A stretch of 64,000 bases of DNA from Crossaster papposus (GCA_037893245.1 JBAIAA010000029.1:806001-870000); one strand, 5' to 3'; shown: positions 12,669-25,339, counted from the stretch's first letter. Notes: generated by a model from the sequence alone, not told the origin. Numbers and translations: made by a program.

Positions 12669-13312
12669 GATCGATGTCACTCTACTGGGGATCGATGTCA
12701 CTCTACTGGGGATCGATGTCACTCTACTGGGGATCGATGTCAATCTACTGGGGATCGATGTCACTCTACTGGGGATCGATGTCACTCTACTGGGGATCGA
12801 TGTTACTATACTGGGGATCGATGTCACTATACTGGGGAGCGATGTTACTCTACTGAGGATCGATGTCACTCTACTGGGGATCGATGTCACTATACTGGGG
12901 ATCGATGTCGCTGTACTGGGGATCGATGTCACTGTACTGGGGATCGATGTCACTCTACTGGGGATCGATATCACTCTACTGGGGATCGATGTCACTCTAC
13001 TGAGGATCGATGGCACTATACTGGGGATCGATGTCACTGTACTGGGGATCGATGTCACTGTACTGGGGATCGATGTCACTGTACTGGGGATCGATGTCAC
13101 TCTACTGGGGATCGGTGTCGCTCTACTGGGGATTGATGTCGGTCTACTGGGGATCGACGTCACTCTACTGAGGATCGATGTCACTCTACTGGGGATCGAT
13201 GTCGCTCTACTGGGGATCGATGTCACTCTACTGGGGATCGATGTCACTCTACTGGGGATCGATGTCGCTCTACTGGGCATCGATGTCACTGTACTGGGGA
13301 TCGATGTCACTC
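12669..13312 (+). repeat. 21-bp minisatellite, about 30 units
   Basis: The unit reads GATCGATGTCACTCTACTGGG with point variants (CTGTACTGG, CTATACTGG). The unit length is a multiple of three, so long open frames appear on both strands (a Ser-Ile-Pro-Ser-Arg-Val-Thr type repeat on minus, Met-Ser-Leu-Tyr-Trp-Gly-Ser on plus). These are not genes: no non-repeat domain, no consistent codon bias, and both strands are open. Confidence 0.95.
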
Positions 13313-14516
13313 TTAACGGGGCACCAGCCAACCAAGTCGTGTCCCCCTCTTCACCTTGTAGCTGACCGACAGTTGAGTTGTTACTGATTGGCGCCTGGCC
13401 AGACCTCGGGCGTCGGGTTTAGGTAAGCGGTCTTACACCACCACCACGAGACAATCTATGATAACGCATTTCGAGTCCCGGCATTTACTGGAGAACTCAT
13501 CCATTCACGGGTTCAATCGCCTCGTGTGCACATCAAGTAATGCGTGTTCTATTGTTAAAGGATGGATTCTACCCGGTCTGAGCATTACATTAATTTGAAC
13601 GCTTCCGCCATAAGCATGAAGACCTCGAACGTGCAACTTTTAAACAATAAATACAGTGTGTCTACAACAATTCTAACAAATTATAAGGGAATGCCACACT
13701 TAAAATGTGTAGCCAACATAGATATAATATTATGTTTGAATGATACACATTTCCACTTTAAAACGAAACATCAAACAATTTGATACTGTTTGACAGAGTT
13801 ATGAGTAATTTTCTAAGAGATGTCAAATTGACCATGTATACATTAAGTATAGGAACAAAGGAAATAAACAATAACATAATCTCCACAGGGATTCAAACAA
13901 AATGTGTGGAATTCTCAATTCAAGAAATGGTGATACAGTATCGAACACGAGTTTCTAGACTCTTCTGGGTGGAGATGATCGATTGCATCAAAGTGTCGTG
14001 CTCAAGGACACACATCCTAAACCCTCTTAAACCATTGTATGTTTGCTAACGACTTACAAGAACATCTATAAAATAATATCTGAATTTGTCCATCTTAATG
14101 TTGAGCAAATACCTCGAGTTATATGTAGAAGCGAAGGAAGTCTTATCGTGTTTGCTTTTATGATTAGTTTTCGTTTCTTCCCGGCGCTTAAGGAATATAC
14201 GTCGTCTACAGTTTCCATGTAAGAGCCTTTCTCAGTGATGGGTATTGCAGTTTCCTGTTGTCATAGTAACCATGATCGCCGTCTTAAACCCTCAAGTGCT
14301 GTAACATCTTCAATTCAAGTGGCCACAACCACAAACATCTAAGAGTACTAGGCAATGAGTTGGCTTGGCGACGATATCAAGTGATGAGAGCAAACCATCG
14401 TTTCAAGGGAATATACAACATTTGCAAAAATTAACACAAAAATAGCGAATTATTATAAAATACCTAATACCGAACTGTTATTGAATGACAGAAAACATCT
14501 TGTAAAATTATCGCTC
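13313..14516. other. Intergenic, no gene seen
   Basis: Two AT-rich open frames (13562-13783 and 13780-14049) have no recognisable domain and abut in different frames. Nothing else is supported. Confidence 0.5.
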
Positions 14517-14708
14517 CAGGGACCTTATTCACAAAGCATCCGCACGCTTTAAGGGATCCGTTAAGCCTCCGTTATGGTTTGCGCCATATTCACGAAGTAT
14601 CCGCATAATAGCGAATCCGCAGAACACGTCCGTAAAAGGGCAATTGTTTTGAGGGAACTCCAGCGTTCCCGTAATAGCTTACGGATCTCCGCATAGCGCT
14701 AAAATGAA

Positions 14709-15530
14709 ATGGCTGCAGTGTTTGTGGTTCTGCTGGAGGAGGAAAACAGGAGTACTCTTTGCCACCAGCGAGTATTTTGTGATAGGTTACAGCCACTGGA
14801 AATTTACGACGATGTTGAACTCATAAATAGGTATCGAATGCCAAGGCATGTTATGTTGGAGGTGAAAGATTTAATCCGTGATCAAGTTGAACATCCGACA
14901 CAGAGGTCGCATGCAATACCCGCCACGCAGATCATAACAGCCCTCCGATTTTCGCCGAAGTTTCTTTCCAATTAACAAATGGAGATTTAAGTGGAATTAG
15001 TCAGCCGTCTAACTTCTCGAATTGTTACCCGGGTCGCAACTCTCCTTAAAAGAATTTTGCCACAAATAATTCGATTTCCGAGGAACATATATTGCCAGTC
15101 ATGAATCTGATCAAAGAAGGTTTCTACGATGAACGTCATCGTCGGATTCCCAACGTTTTGGGATGCCTTGATGGATCACTTGTCGAGATTAAATGTCATG
15201 CATGTTCATATACATATGTAGACATATAACTACCACGCTATAAATGTCTAGGGGGTTTGCGACCACCAGAAGAAGTTCACCAATATTGCTGCCAAGTTGC
15301 CAGGCTCGACCTATGATTCGTTTATGTGGACTCACTCAAGCCTCAACCACCAACTAGCTAATGGTCTTGCAAACGATGGTCACCTTCTAGGCGATTATGC
15401 GTATCCCCTTCGATCATGGCTGCCAACACCAGTACCACAACCTGATGATGATGATGCAGAACGTCGACACAATAGGCCTATTCATCACCGAAGAACCCGA
15501 CAGAACATCGAAGAAACTTTTTAATATGGC
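14709..15530 (+). pseudogene. HARBI1-like transposase pseudogene
   Basis: PIF/Harbinger DDE transposases cut and paste their element. The N-terminal part (14709-14975) matches the family layout (FCDRLQPLEIYDD..., RSHAIPATQIITALRF). The frame then shifts. The first catalytic Asp region reads IPNVLGCLDGS (about 15144-15180). The next part, in another frame, has LPGSTYDSFMW, LLGDYAYPLRSW and, near the end, NIEETF, which fits the third acidic residue. All three catalytic blocks are visible, but in-frame stops and at least two frameshifts separate them. Not functional. Confidence 0.85.
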
Positions 15531-15564
15531 AGTTGGAAAATGAGGTGACAGTGCCTGTGTGAAA

Positions 15565-16220
15565 GGTAATTCTGTCCCCCCTGGTAAATGTGTCCCCCCG
15601 GACAGACTTACCAGGCCGTGACCCGGTAAATCTGTCCGGGGGGACACATTTACCTAGGTATTTCTGTCCCCCTCCAGGTAATTCTGTCTCCCTGCCCAAC
15701 GTTAAACGTGTCCCCCTGGTAAAATTGTCCCGTGCAACGTCACAAGTCTAGCACCCACTACACGCAACAACCAGTGTAGTACAGGTTCACCCCTTCATGG
15801 TGCATCATTTGTGGCAGACTGTAGGATGTGTAGCGTACTACAAATTACAGGTGGTCAAAAGAGATTCCACATTCGTGCTAAGTATACAGAATTTGTACGC
15901 GTGCGAGAAGTCTGAAAATACTGATTACCGCTAATTTCCCTTTCGCGCAGAAACGTAGATCGGTTGATTTAGTTAATACAGTTATTTATATTTTTATTTT
16001 TATTTTTATGAATCGATAAAGGGAACAGAAGTCCAAATAATAAATACCATGTGGGCTTTTCATTGAAATAACATCAAAATAACCACTTATGTGTGGAACA
16101 TTGGGGGACAAAGAGGGGACAGAATAAGCTGGAGGGGGACGGAATTAACGGCTCTAGGGGGACACTTTTACCTAGGTAATTTTGTCCCCCCGGACAATTT
16201 TACCGGGGGACAGAATTACC
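15565..16220. mobile_element. MITE with GGTAATTCTGTCCCCC inverted ends
   Basis: Perfect 16-bp inverted termini (GGTAATTCTGTCCCCC at 15565 and its complement ending at 16220). Several further copies of the motif lie inside both ends (GTAAATGTGTCCCCC, GTAAATCTGTCCGGG, TACCTAGGTAAT). It is inserted in the Harbinger remnant. The interior has no gene. Confidence 0.8.
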
Positions 16221-16940
16221 GTCCACACCTGCATAGCGAAGGTAGGTGTTTACGGTGTCAATATAGAAGGCCTACAAGTGTATGTGAACTCTGCCATCCA
16301 GGAGCCATCGCATCTTTCTGGAGGCAACTTGTGAAATGGTGCTGTCATCCAGAAAGTAGCATTGTCTCTTGACAGATTTTCAAGTACTTTAGAATTCACT
16401 GACAACCACCTTCTATAATGCACAATACAAAATAATGTGATCGACGTCAGTGAAAGTATCGTAACAAATAATAAGGCTCATGGTTATTAACTATTGCACG
16501 AAAATGTGTTTGTGATGACTGTAAATATCGGCGCTCTTCAGAGAGGGAGCTGCCATTTTTATTTCACAGTAAATGACCTACTTCAAATCCGTTTTTTATC
16601 TTCGTTTGTGCTTGCCATCTTGTCTTCTTTGATGTCAATCTTGCTTTTTAAAAGTATTGTGAACAGTGTAGTGACTTTTTTGTCGGAATTTGTGGTGTTT
16701 TTTCTGATGTACTTTTGCCGTTTTAATGTTTTGGACTACACGCATGCGACATACATGTAACACACAGCTGCATGCTACATGGAATAACACTGTCGACAAT
16801 GGATGCTGTAAGTACTTTATGTGCAATACTTGTTGCGCTCTCCACGTTTCATCATTTGCACTACTGTGAAAAACTGACACTGCTCAGTCTCTACTCGAGC
16901 TTCAAATAATGCACCCATTAGCGCTGCCCCATGCAGAACT

Positions 16941-19076
16941 GTGACCTCAGAAAATGGTAGTCGGAATATACGGAAGGCCAAGTTTTCTTTCGTAAAGTGG
17001 ACTAAGCGTGGCCAAACTGCTTTGTTAATTCCTGGTCATGGCCCCGATCCCCCTTTTAATATCACCATCTACATGGACATTTCATTGAATCCTGGACCAT
17101 CATCTGGAAACTGTGTTACACGACAAGCTTATTCTCATAAATTACTGCCGTACCTCCAAGTACATTCAAGATGGATGTGACTCAGTCAGCACATGTACAT
17201 TCAGTTACACTCGACACCAACTCAATAGCATGCGGATTTCATCCATGTGTCGTATTGAGACGGAACAGCTTCAAGTTCTTAAAACCAACGGTCTTCTGCG
17301 CTTCCGTGGCAAACGAGCTGGGGGTAAGCGGCAACGGATACCTGTGTTGATTCAGCATATGCAACATCATCAACGTCACACTCATGGATACACACCCTTA
17401 GAACGGAATCGAACCTTGGTTAGTGTGCCTCAATCTGTGAGTCACAGCAACGATTCTCCTTTGAAGTTCTGCACCCTTAACATTCGATCAGCTAGGAATA
17501 AATCTGCTGCCTTCAATGACTATGTCACTACAGTTGGTGCTGATATTTTTGCTCTCACCGAAACCTGGTTGAAAGATATCGACACAGCTCATAAAATTGA
17601 ACTGACACCGCCTGGGTTCAAGCTTTTTGATCATCCACGCAGTCAACGCGTCGGTGGTGGAACTGCTTTACTTCTAAGAGACTCCATGCAAGCCACAACA
17701 GTCTCTGCCAATTAATTCAATTCCTTTGAGTTGTCTGAATGGATTGTTGAGTGCAGCTCTCATCGACTGCGACTTGTGATCGTATACAGACCTCCATACT
17801 CCCCAAATCATCGAGTAACGACAGCAACATTTTTTGAAGAATTTGCTACATACCTGGATACCATTATATTATCCCCGGAACCCTTGTTAATTACTGGAGA
17901 TTTCAACATCAAGGTGGACGTCAATAGTGACCGTGACGCTCTTCGTTTTGCTGAGCTGCTGGAGTCTATGGGTCTTCAACAGCATGTTGATAAACCAACT
18001 CATCAGCATGGCCACACACTTGATTTAATTGTTACGCGCCAGTTGGATGCTATCGTCAATAGCCCACCTGTACCAGATCATCTGATTTCAGATCACTTTT
18101 CGGTGATTTGTGACTTGTCATTCGCTAAACCACCTCTTCCTGTTAAAGAAACATCTTACAGGAAAATCAAAGCTATCGACCGGGAGTTGTTGAGAACTGA
18201 ACTTGCTGCCACTGAGATATGCCGCAACCCCCCACAGCATCTGAATGAGTTGGTGAACAGCTACAATACGACTTTAAACCTTGCCTTGGATCGCCATGCT
18301 CCTCAGCTTGTCAAAACGATCACTGTCCGGCCCCTTGTGCCATGGTACAATAGTGACATCAAGGCTGCGAAAAGACTGAAGAGGCAAGCTGAACGGAAAT
18401 GGAAACGTACTGGAAATCCTTCTGACTTGAATACCTACAGGACTCGGAGAAATGTCACTAATCAATTAATGAATGAGGCAAGGCGATTGTTTTACTCCGG
18501 TTTGATTGAGGATAGTTCTTCGGACCCCGGGAAGCTATTCAAGGTCACTAAGAAGTTATTAAAACAAAATATTGATGCTCCCCTCCCCCCATTTGTACAC
18601 AAGTCTGAGCTCGCTAATGAGATGGGGCGCTTCTTTGTCTCAAAGATCGACAAAATTCATGCGAAGCTTGATGGCCAAGCATCTAGTACAGCTCCGCAGG
18701 CCGACATTACTCCACCTATTGTCAGCGGATTAGACTGCTTCCTGCCACTGACTGAAATGGAGGTGAGGAAACTCATTACAAACTCTGCTCGCAAATCATG
18801 TTCGCTTGACCCCATGCCTACATCTGTCGTTGTGGATTGTGTGGATGTATTGTTACCAGTTATCACCGTGATTATCAATACTTCACTGACATCTGGAATG
18901 TTTCCCACAGACTGGAAAGAGTCGATTGTTACTCCACTCTTAAAAAAAGGACAACCTCGACACAAGAATGCTTGGGAATTACCGTCCTGTTTGTAACCTC
19001 TCATTTATTTCTAAATTAATAGAGAGGGCGGTTTTTAACCAGGTCCATGACCACCTGACTGTAAATGATTTGTACC
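16941..19076 (+). mobile_element. 5' half of an L2/CR1-type LINE
   Basis: A non-LTR retrotransposon fragment read on the plus strand. It has an N-terminal open part with a 2A-like motif (17076-17099), an apurinic-type endonuclease domain (17461-18130), a linker and the first part of the reverse transcriptase. It ends abruptly at 19076, where the 19077-21776 element begins. The RT core and 3' end are not found on the far side. The true 5' boundary is unclear and may lie somewhat upstream of 16941. Confidence 0.85.
16941..19076 (+). pseudogene. LINE ORF2 remnant: endonuclease and start of RT
   Basis: The endonuclease nicks target DNA for target-primed reverse transcription. Visible blocks: LKFCTLNIRSARNK and ALTETWL (metal-binding Asn and Glu), VYRPPYS, LLITGDFNIKVD, and HTLDLIVTR followed by SDHFSVICDL. 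The RT start shows SCSLDPMPTSVV, FPTDWKESIVTPLLKK and, after a frameshift near 18975, GNYRPVCNLSFISKLIERAV. Breaks: a frameshift between the 2A-like part and the endonuclease (about 17113-17180), an in-frame TAA at 17713-17715, and the frameshift near 18975. Not active. Confidence 0.85.
17076..17099 (+). other. 2A-like (ribosome-skipping-type) motif in the LINE
   Basis: The motif reads DISLNPGP. The 2A consensus is D-(V/I)-E-x-N-P-G-P, so the usual Glu is Ser here while NPGP is intact. 2A-like motifs near the N terminus are known in some echinoderm and lancelet non-LTR elements. It lies in the first ORF, just before the frameshift. Confidence 0.6.
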
Positions 19077-21776
19077 CACTGATCTCTATAACTGGATAGG
19101 TCGAGCGTACATTGATGGGATAGTGAGCCGTGAAGTCACCGGCGGCCATGTTGGGGTATTCAAAACATTGCCTTCGTGCATGCAAAAGACGCGTAGACAC
19201 GTCGAGAGTGAGACAGTGGCAGCAGCGATGGTGGGTAAAAATGCATTAAAATCCTTTGTAAATAAGTAAATTTATTAAATAAACTTGCAGACTGTGCGAT
19301 CAGTATCTATCTTTGTAAAAAATGTCAGGACTACGGTTTTAAGAGAGAGTTTGGAGAACATTGTTGGGCGAAAACGATATTTTCGTTTCCACATGAATTC
19401 CAGCGGGATTTTTTCATATTGTTGTCCTATCCATCATTTTATCTGAAAGAAAAACTGGGATATTTCGAAAGAACAGTAGATTTATAGAATCAGTTGGTCT
19501 AGGATACCCTTACAAAATGATTGAATTCCACAATACAGGTATTTTCAGACCAATTTTGTACCCATTCTATGAAGACTGTCCCGTTGACTTGCACGTCAAA
19601 CAGTTCATGGTGGTAATTTGTGTACACATTCGTACACAACATATTGTGTCATGAACTATTTGACGTGCATAAATTTAATGTTCTGTAGAATTATCCCAAT
19701 ATCGCAATGATCACAGTTTTTTCTCTCACAATTCTGGAAGTGTAGAGCCACCTATTAATAATAATAATAGTATTATTAAATGCATGGTGTAGGCCAAGGC
19801 TATCATGGTGGAAGGATGTAGACACGTATTTCCAATACTTCAGAACAATTTCATTTTCGCCCACAAATCTCTCTTAAAAACGTAGTCCTGATGACATTCC
19901 TTGCAGTGCTCAAATTAAATTTCACTCTCTGAAGAAATGGGTATGCCAAATAAATTGAGAATTTTGTGTTTTTAAAATAGCGTCATGTTACAACATTCTT
20001 TCCTTGGCATTTAATTTATACCTGTATATTTTTTTTCTTTGTACACTACAGCTAATTGGTTTACCCAAGTCCACTTCTTGCTACTAAGATGTCAGTCTGT
20101 ACAGCTTATTACGGCTGGACAAGTCAAAGGACGAACTGCTCCCATTATGACAGAGGGACAACAGATGACAGCGAATGTCAAAACTTATTTTGTTTAACCA
20201 TCAGTAAATACGGTAGCTTAATTGACCAACTACGTTTTCCAAGATGAGCTATCTCGGTGTTCCACATTTCTTAGATGTGCTGCAAATATATTGTAGAACT
20301 CTGCATCTTGGCATTTCATGTTTCAACAATATAAGTACAGATAATAAAACAGTCGCAACAGTCACAAACCTATCTTTGTAACATGGAAATATATTGAACA
20401 TGTGTTTTATGAAAACTGACAAATCTGGTTAAAATTGTATTGTTAATATTCAAAGCAAATTATACAGATGTTAAAATGACATGGATTTACCCAATCAGTG
20501 TTCTCCACAATCACTGGGTAGCGGCCGCCCTGTGTACATGTTACGCTGTTCTGTCATATTTTTATGCTGCCCTGTTAAAATGTTATGCCGCCCTGTCAAA
20601 TTTTGCTTTTCAATCATGGTTTTATTTTGCTTTCTTACAAAACAACAATTGTGGTGTACAAATCTTTAATATTGTGTTCATATCGCACAAATATCTAGAA
20701 ACACTCACAATTCAAAGTTAAAGCCGTACAAGGGTGTCCTGTTAAAATTTGGTCTGTGAAGAATGCTGCCAAATGTATCTTTGCATATAGTATCAACAAT
20801 TATTATTCTAAAATGACATCGCAAGTTTTGTTTTGGTTTTAAATTCATAAACAGTCGGGGGTTAATTGTTTTTTATTTGGTTTTATAACATCAGTAAACA
20901 ATACATAATAAGCATATTGTTACTATGGCAGTAGTTATTACATGTTATATGTAGTGTATCAATGTAAAATAAAAGCATAAAGCAAAATTGAATCCCTTGT
21001 GTGACTTATGTCATTATTTACACATGTGATTGATATTTTTAATTTTGATTTATTTCAAGTTTCTCAAGTTCATAGTTTAAGCCATAGAGGTGTATCTTTA
21101 TTATACAGCTCTATGGTTTAAGCTCAAAACCACATAATTAATTTGTTCTGTCCACTTGTCCAGCAAGAATTTTTGGGACCCTTTCTAAAAAATTACTAAA
21201 CATTAGGTTGATTCCAAATCTGGACACTGCCTTAAAACCCCACGAACAAACCATGATGTGCCAATTAAATTTTCCTGAAACACACTGACATTTGTTCAAT
21301 TTTTTCAACATTTTTTTATTTTATCATAAAATTGGCACTTTTTAGTGTCTGGTTTGTGCATACGGTTATGATGTGGAATTCTTCCCCCCCACCCAAAAAA
21401 ACAAAAAACCACCAAACAAATAATTTAGAAATTGGAAATTCTTGAAAATACTTGTCGGACATATCCCATAGACTTTGCACTGCATTGCATCGTCTCACAC
21501 GAATGTCTCATATCTTTTCAAAAAAATAGGCCTATTTAACATTGAAACTTGGCGTATACATGTAATTCTTGGGTGTTATTATGTTTAACTTAATTTTCCT
21601 GATCAAACTGGATTGTTTTTGTGATGTTAACTTCGTTTCCTGTGATATTACATTCGTTTTCTCGGTCTTGCGCTATACAAACGTGTGTACGCCTGCAATG
21701 TTTTTAATATCCCAATATGGCCGCTGATGGCTTCACGTGCAGAGCCGCTCGACCTATCCAGTTATAGAGATCAGTG
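19077..21776. mobile_element. 2.7-kb element with about 100-bp terminal inverted repeats
   Basis: The first 30 bases (from CACTGATCTCTATAACTGGA) are exactly inverted at 21747-21776. Similarity then continues at lower identity for about 70-80 bp more (GTGAAG, GCGGCCAT.TTGGG.TATT). The interior is AT-rich and has a second, inner inverted repeat (19320-19372 versus 19853-19900, with a core at 19583-19668). It also has a short tandem motif of about 26 bp near 20541-20610. No transposase was recognised, so it is non-autonomous. CACTG termini recall CACTA-type elements, but a 2-3 bp target duplication is not clear. Confidence 0.75.
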
Positions 21777-22284
21777 GTAACGATGAACGCCTTGACCAAG
21801 GCTATAGTTCGACTAGAGTCGTTCGCACTTCAACTTCAGTGCGCATGCCCTAATGACATCACGAACTAACCACCAGTTAACTAGAGTTCCTTGATCGAAC
21901 TTTGCCCTACATTCTGCCTGCATTTTACACCCGTGCAGATTGTGCGTAAACCGAAGCCGCGTTTACCTACCTGTCGTAAGCGGCGCCCTTTTCCATGCCC
22001 AAATTTGATGTCGTCGTCATGTTTCACAGGCTAGGTCACTGTACAAAGAGAGATACACACTGTCCTATCTTCCCCTCTCAAGAATATCTTTGATAACAGT
22101 ACATGTATCAAGTTAGTTCGACGAAAGCTATATTTACTGATAGGAAATTCATTTTTGTTTAAACAACAGCAAAAATATATAAATTTCTAGCAACCTCAGA
22201 AACAAATTACAAATTGTATTAATTTATATTAAATATGCAAAAGACATAATTTTAAATACCACAAAGGTTTTGCACATAGAACAA
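21777..22284. other. Intergenic, no gene seen
   Basis: A spacer between the long-TIR element and the start of clear homology to 43.4 kb. No gene or repeat is recognised. Confidence 0.5.
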
Positions 22285-23841
22285 CACTATCACCCAATCA
22301 GAGAACACCTAAAATTCAATCAGTTTGAATATTTTAACAAGCGATTGTCTAGGTTTTCAAGAAAACATATACTTTCCCTACATGTGCGAAAACAGTTATA
22401 AATTTTGCTATAATATTAGATAGCAAAATATATATCAGATGGTTGAAGTATTTGCACTAGTGCCAACCATAATATACATAAAGTTAAAACTCTATGATTT
22501 TAGAACATGAAACTAGCTTAAATAGTCATAAAGAAGTATAAAAGATAGCAGACATGAGAATACCCATACTACACAAATCGTAGAAATTGCCTGTCGACCA
22601 CCATTTCTTTTTTTTAAACAAAGCAAAATAAAACTGGTTGAATTTTAAGGATTTAGGAATATTCCAAGCCAAAAAATGATTAGGCATAACCAGGCAGTGA
22701 GAAATGTTGACAATTTGGATCAGTAGTTAGTTTTCAGTGCGCCTTGCAGTTATAAGGAAAGATTTCCCCTAGCACTAAAATGTGCCCTCTCAGAAAACTT
22801 TGGCCATTTGCCATGTATTTTATAAATTGTGAACTGTCGAATGGAATGGTATCAGACTATTTTATCATTCTAGCCTTCTAAAATCTTCTAAAATCTTTAT
22901 GATTTTAGAAGATGAAACTGACTTAAATAGTTATGAAGAAGTCTAAAGGTAGCAGTCGCTGAGAATACCCATACAAAAAAAACACCCAAAAAACAACAAC
23001 AATCGTATTTGGAATTAGGAGCGTCCCGCTAGGGCCCAGTTTGCGCATGCATTTGCAAAACAGCTGCATGTGCATTGAAAGAACCAAACTAAGAATCCCA
23101 AGATTTTTATGTTATCGTGTACCAACTATACTTTGACGTCCGAAGAATCAAGACTAGGCTTAAAAGTAGAATTATGCCCATTATACCCAAAAAGTAACCT
23201 ACCATAGTACTGTTGAAAAGCTTACTTGTTGTAAAGATATTAATGATTCTAAAACTCTTGTGAAATTATTCCAACTGGCATGCTGTCATTTTGAAAAAAA
23301 TAACAAAATAATGCCATTTCCAAAAATGCATCGCAGAGGTGCGCTTTTAGACATTTCCGCAAATAGTGCGCGCATGAAGCTACATGAACAGCTACATATA
23401 AATCTTTTTTTTAAGAATTGTCATTGTGCAAAAACCTGTCTTTTTACTCCTCCCCAACATTATTGCCTATTTTATTGCGAATTCAGCTCAACCTATCAGG
23501 CTCTGCCGACACATATACATCTAGGCCTCTATTTAATGTGATACACAATTTGTGACCTGCTCCAACGAAACCCAGACAAAGTTGACAATTTTATTTTTTT
23601 AGATTTTAGGTGTTTTTTTTAAATAATCTATCATTTACATATGCACCCCCACCCCATCTCCCTTTGGGAAAGGATTTAGTGGTAAAACCTTGACAACCTA
23701 ATTATGAGATAAACAGCTTTGAAGTTCAGACAATCGTATTATTTCTATTCTATACACAGTTGATTCACAATTGATTGGAAAAAAAACACGCTTCTGGGTG
23801 ACGGATTATGTTCAAATTTGGTGAGATTGTAGATTAATAGC

Positions 23842-24026
23842 TCGTTTCCTTTTGCGATCGAGGATCGAAACACAAAAGAAAACAAAGGGAACAAAAGATC
23901 CTCGAAGGACGGTTTCTTTGTCCTCGATCGCTCCGGTAAGCGCTAGGCAATGGGGTTAGGTTACAGCACAGGAATAAAGGAAAACACAATAGGGGATCCT
24001 CGGTCGTAATGGCAATTCACGAACTT
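23842..24026. mobile_element. Insertion of about 185 bp private to copy 1
   Basis: Copy 2 runs uninterrupted through the matching site near 45000. The inserted DNA contains an inverted repeat (CGATCGAGGATC near 23858 and CCTCGATCG near 23931). It is probably a small MITE. Its exact ends and target duplication are not certain. Confidence 0.5.
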
Positions 24027-24331
24027 TAGTTCGTGATTCAGGAAAACACAAAACCTCAAAATGGTAAAATCCACCCCGCAATGACTTCACGAGTACATTG
24101 TAATAAAACACATTGTGCGACTATGCGGGTTTCATTGGAACAGTTCACATTTCCCATCCCGATGCCGCATTGTGGCATTTCAGTATCGCGATTATCGATG
24201 CATCGCTGAATCATTACACCCCGAATTATCCGTTGGCGATGCACTATTTGTTGGTTACTACAATATCAGTTGTAACAAGAGGGAACAAAGAGTGGAATTA
24301 TCTTGGTCACAGCTCTCCCTCTCTCGTTTGT

Positions 24332-24392
24332 TTACTTCTTGACAACTCTCTCAAGGCATGCTGTCACAATGGCTGTCCAACCCGTCTGGTGG
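24332..24392 (-). CDS. Last exon of a GH63-like glycosidase gene, copy 1
   Basis: A 61-bp exon reading HQTGWT then a 13-residue tail and TAA. The acceptor is TTTTTGCAG next to 24392. The single leading base completes the codon begun by AG at the end of the exon at 26526-26802, giving Ala-Ser-HQTGWT across the junction. This is the family's expected C-terminal motif. The intron between the two exons is about 2.1 kb and contains a MITE and a TTAA-flanked transposon. The exon is too short to show as an open frame by itself. Confidence 0.75.
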
Positions 24393-24540
24393 CTGCAAAA
24401 ATTATAAGGTAAAAGGGTGAAAAAGGAACAATTATTATTAAACTCCAATATAATTTTTGTAACTGCAATATTGATGCACTTAAACTTTTGTTCATACTAG
24501 CCCACGACAAAAAAAAAAGTCCTTTAAAAAAGTCCCTTAA

Positions 24541-24775
24541 CCAGTTCGCGCCAGAGGACATATATACACGCAAACTTTTCCAGAGAATCAAAACGGATGA
24601 CGCATAAACACGTAACAAGCAAGGCCGGAAATGTCTGTCAGCAGCGAGCAAGGCCAGAAATGCGTGGATGTGCTTCCCGGTACCACCGGCCTGAACCCGA
24701 CTCGGATCAAGTTTCATTAAAAATAATCCAGCGTCTCGGCTCGGTGATTGTTTCAATAATCCCGGCATAAACTGG
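24541..24775. mobile_element. 235-bp TTAA-flanked MITE (piggyBac-type ends)
   Basis: It starts CCAGTTCGCGCC after TTAA (24537-24540) and ends with the inverted GGCATAAACTGG before TTAA (24776-24779). TTAA duplication with CC-starting termini resembles piggyBac MITEs. In copy 2 the left end is present near 45677, but the right end is lost in a deletion. Its right TTAA is also the left TTAA of the next element. Confidence 0.7.
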
Positions 24776-25118
24776 TTAAAGATGGACTACAACGGAATAA
24801 TGATAAAGGCTGTGTTGCTGTTTTTGTTCGAGAAATGTATAATGATTACTAATATATCATTAGTATTCAATAAAACTTGTTCCTTCATGCAAAAAAAACC
24901 CAAAATTGATCGGCGTTCTACGACCCAGAAAAACTCAGTTTCAGCAAAAGCCCTTAACTCATGAATAATTCATATTTTGTGTGTGACGTACTACCCATGA
25001 CGATTTACTCGGGTCGATCGTGTGCGTGCATTTTTACCGTACAATGTAATGCGGAATAACAGCAGACAAGCTAGGCTATATTTTGGTACAACTATTTTCG
25101 ACCGAAAAACAGCGAAAA

Positions 25119-25318
25119 ATGTCCGATAGCAGCGAGTATTGGGAAGACCACAGTATAGATGAGGAGGAGGGATTTCGTGGAGGTACTTCTGGGGACAGTG
25201 ATGGCAGCTCTAGCGCGCGATGAGGGGAGCTCACCAGACGAGGGCCAGGGGAGCTCACCTGCTGATGACTCTGCGGCCACGGCAGACCCGGCGGTTGTGC
25301 CGATGACTCGGCCGACGT
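25119..25318 (+). pseudogene. Acidic Ser-rich N-terminal ORF of the TTAA element
   Basis: From an ATG at 25119 it reads MSDSSEYWEDHSIDEEEGF and continues acidic to a TGA at 25221. A frame change there keeps the same Ser/Asp/Glu-rich style (DEGSSPDEGQGSS) to about 25318. No domain is recognised. It looks like the disordered head of a second element-encoded protein whose body is deleted. Confidence 0.5.
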
Positions 25319-25339
25319 AGAAGCAGTAGGCCTGGTGGT

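Larger units (their letters stand above)
14517..16380 (+). mobile_element. Degenerate PIF/Harbinger DNA transposon
   Basis: The start (about 14517) has phrases such as TTATTCACAAAGCATCCGC and a repeat of it (ATATTCACGAAGTATCCGC at about 14587), suggesting subterminal repeats. A HARBI1-like transposase remnant follows (14709-15524). A separate MITE (15565-16220) sits in the 3' part. The right terminus was not identified, so the end coordinate is approximate. Confidence 0.6.

Noticed and set aside
12618-13331. 237-residue minus-strand ORF of Ser-Ile-Pro-Ser-Arg repeats
   Set aside because: Entirely explained by the 21-bp minisatellite, which is open on both strands because its unit is seven codons long.
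24364-24768. 134-residue minus-strand ORF overlapping the GH63 last exon
   Set aside because: It is in a different frame from HQTGWT and covers a MITE; the spliced exon explains the conserved part better.
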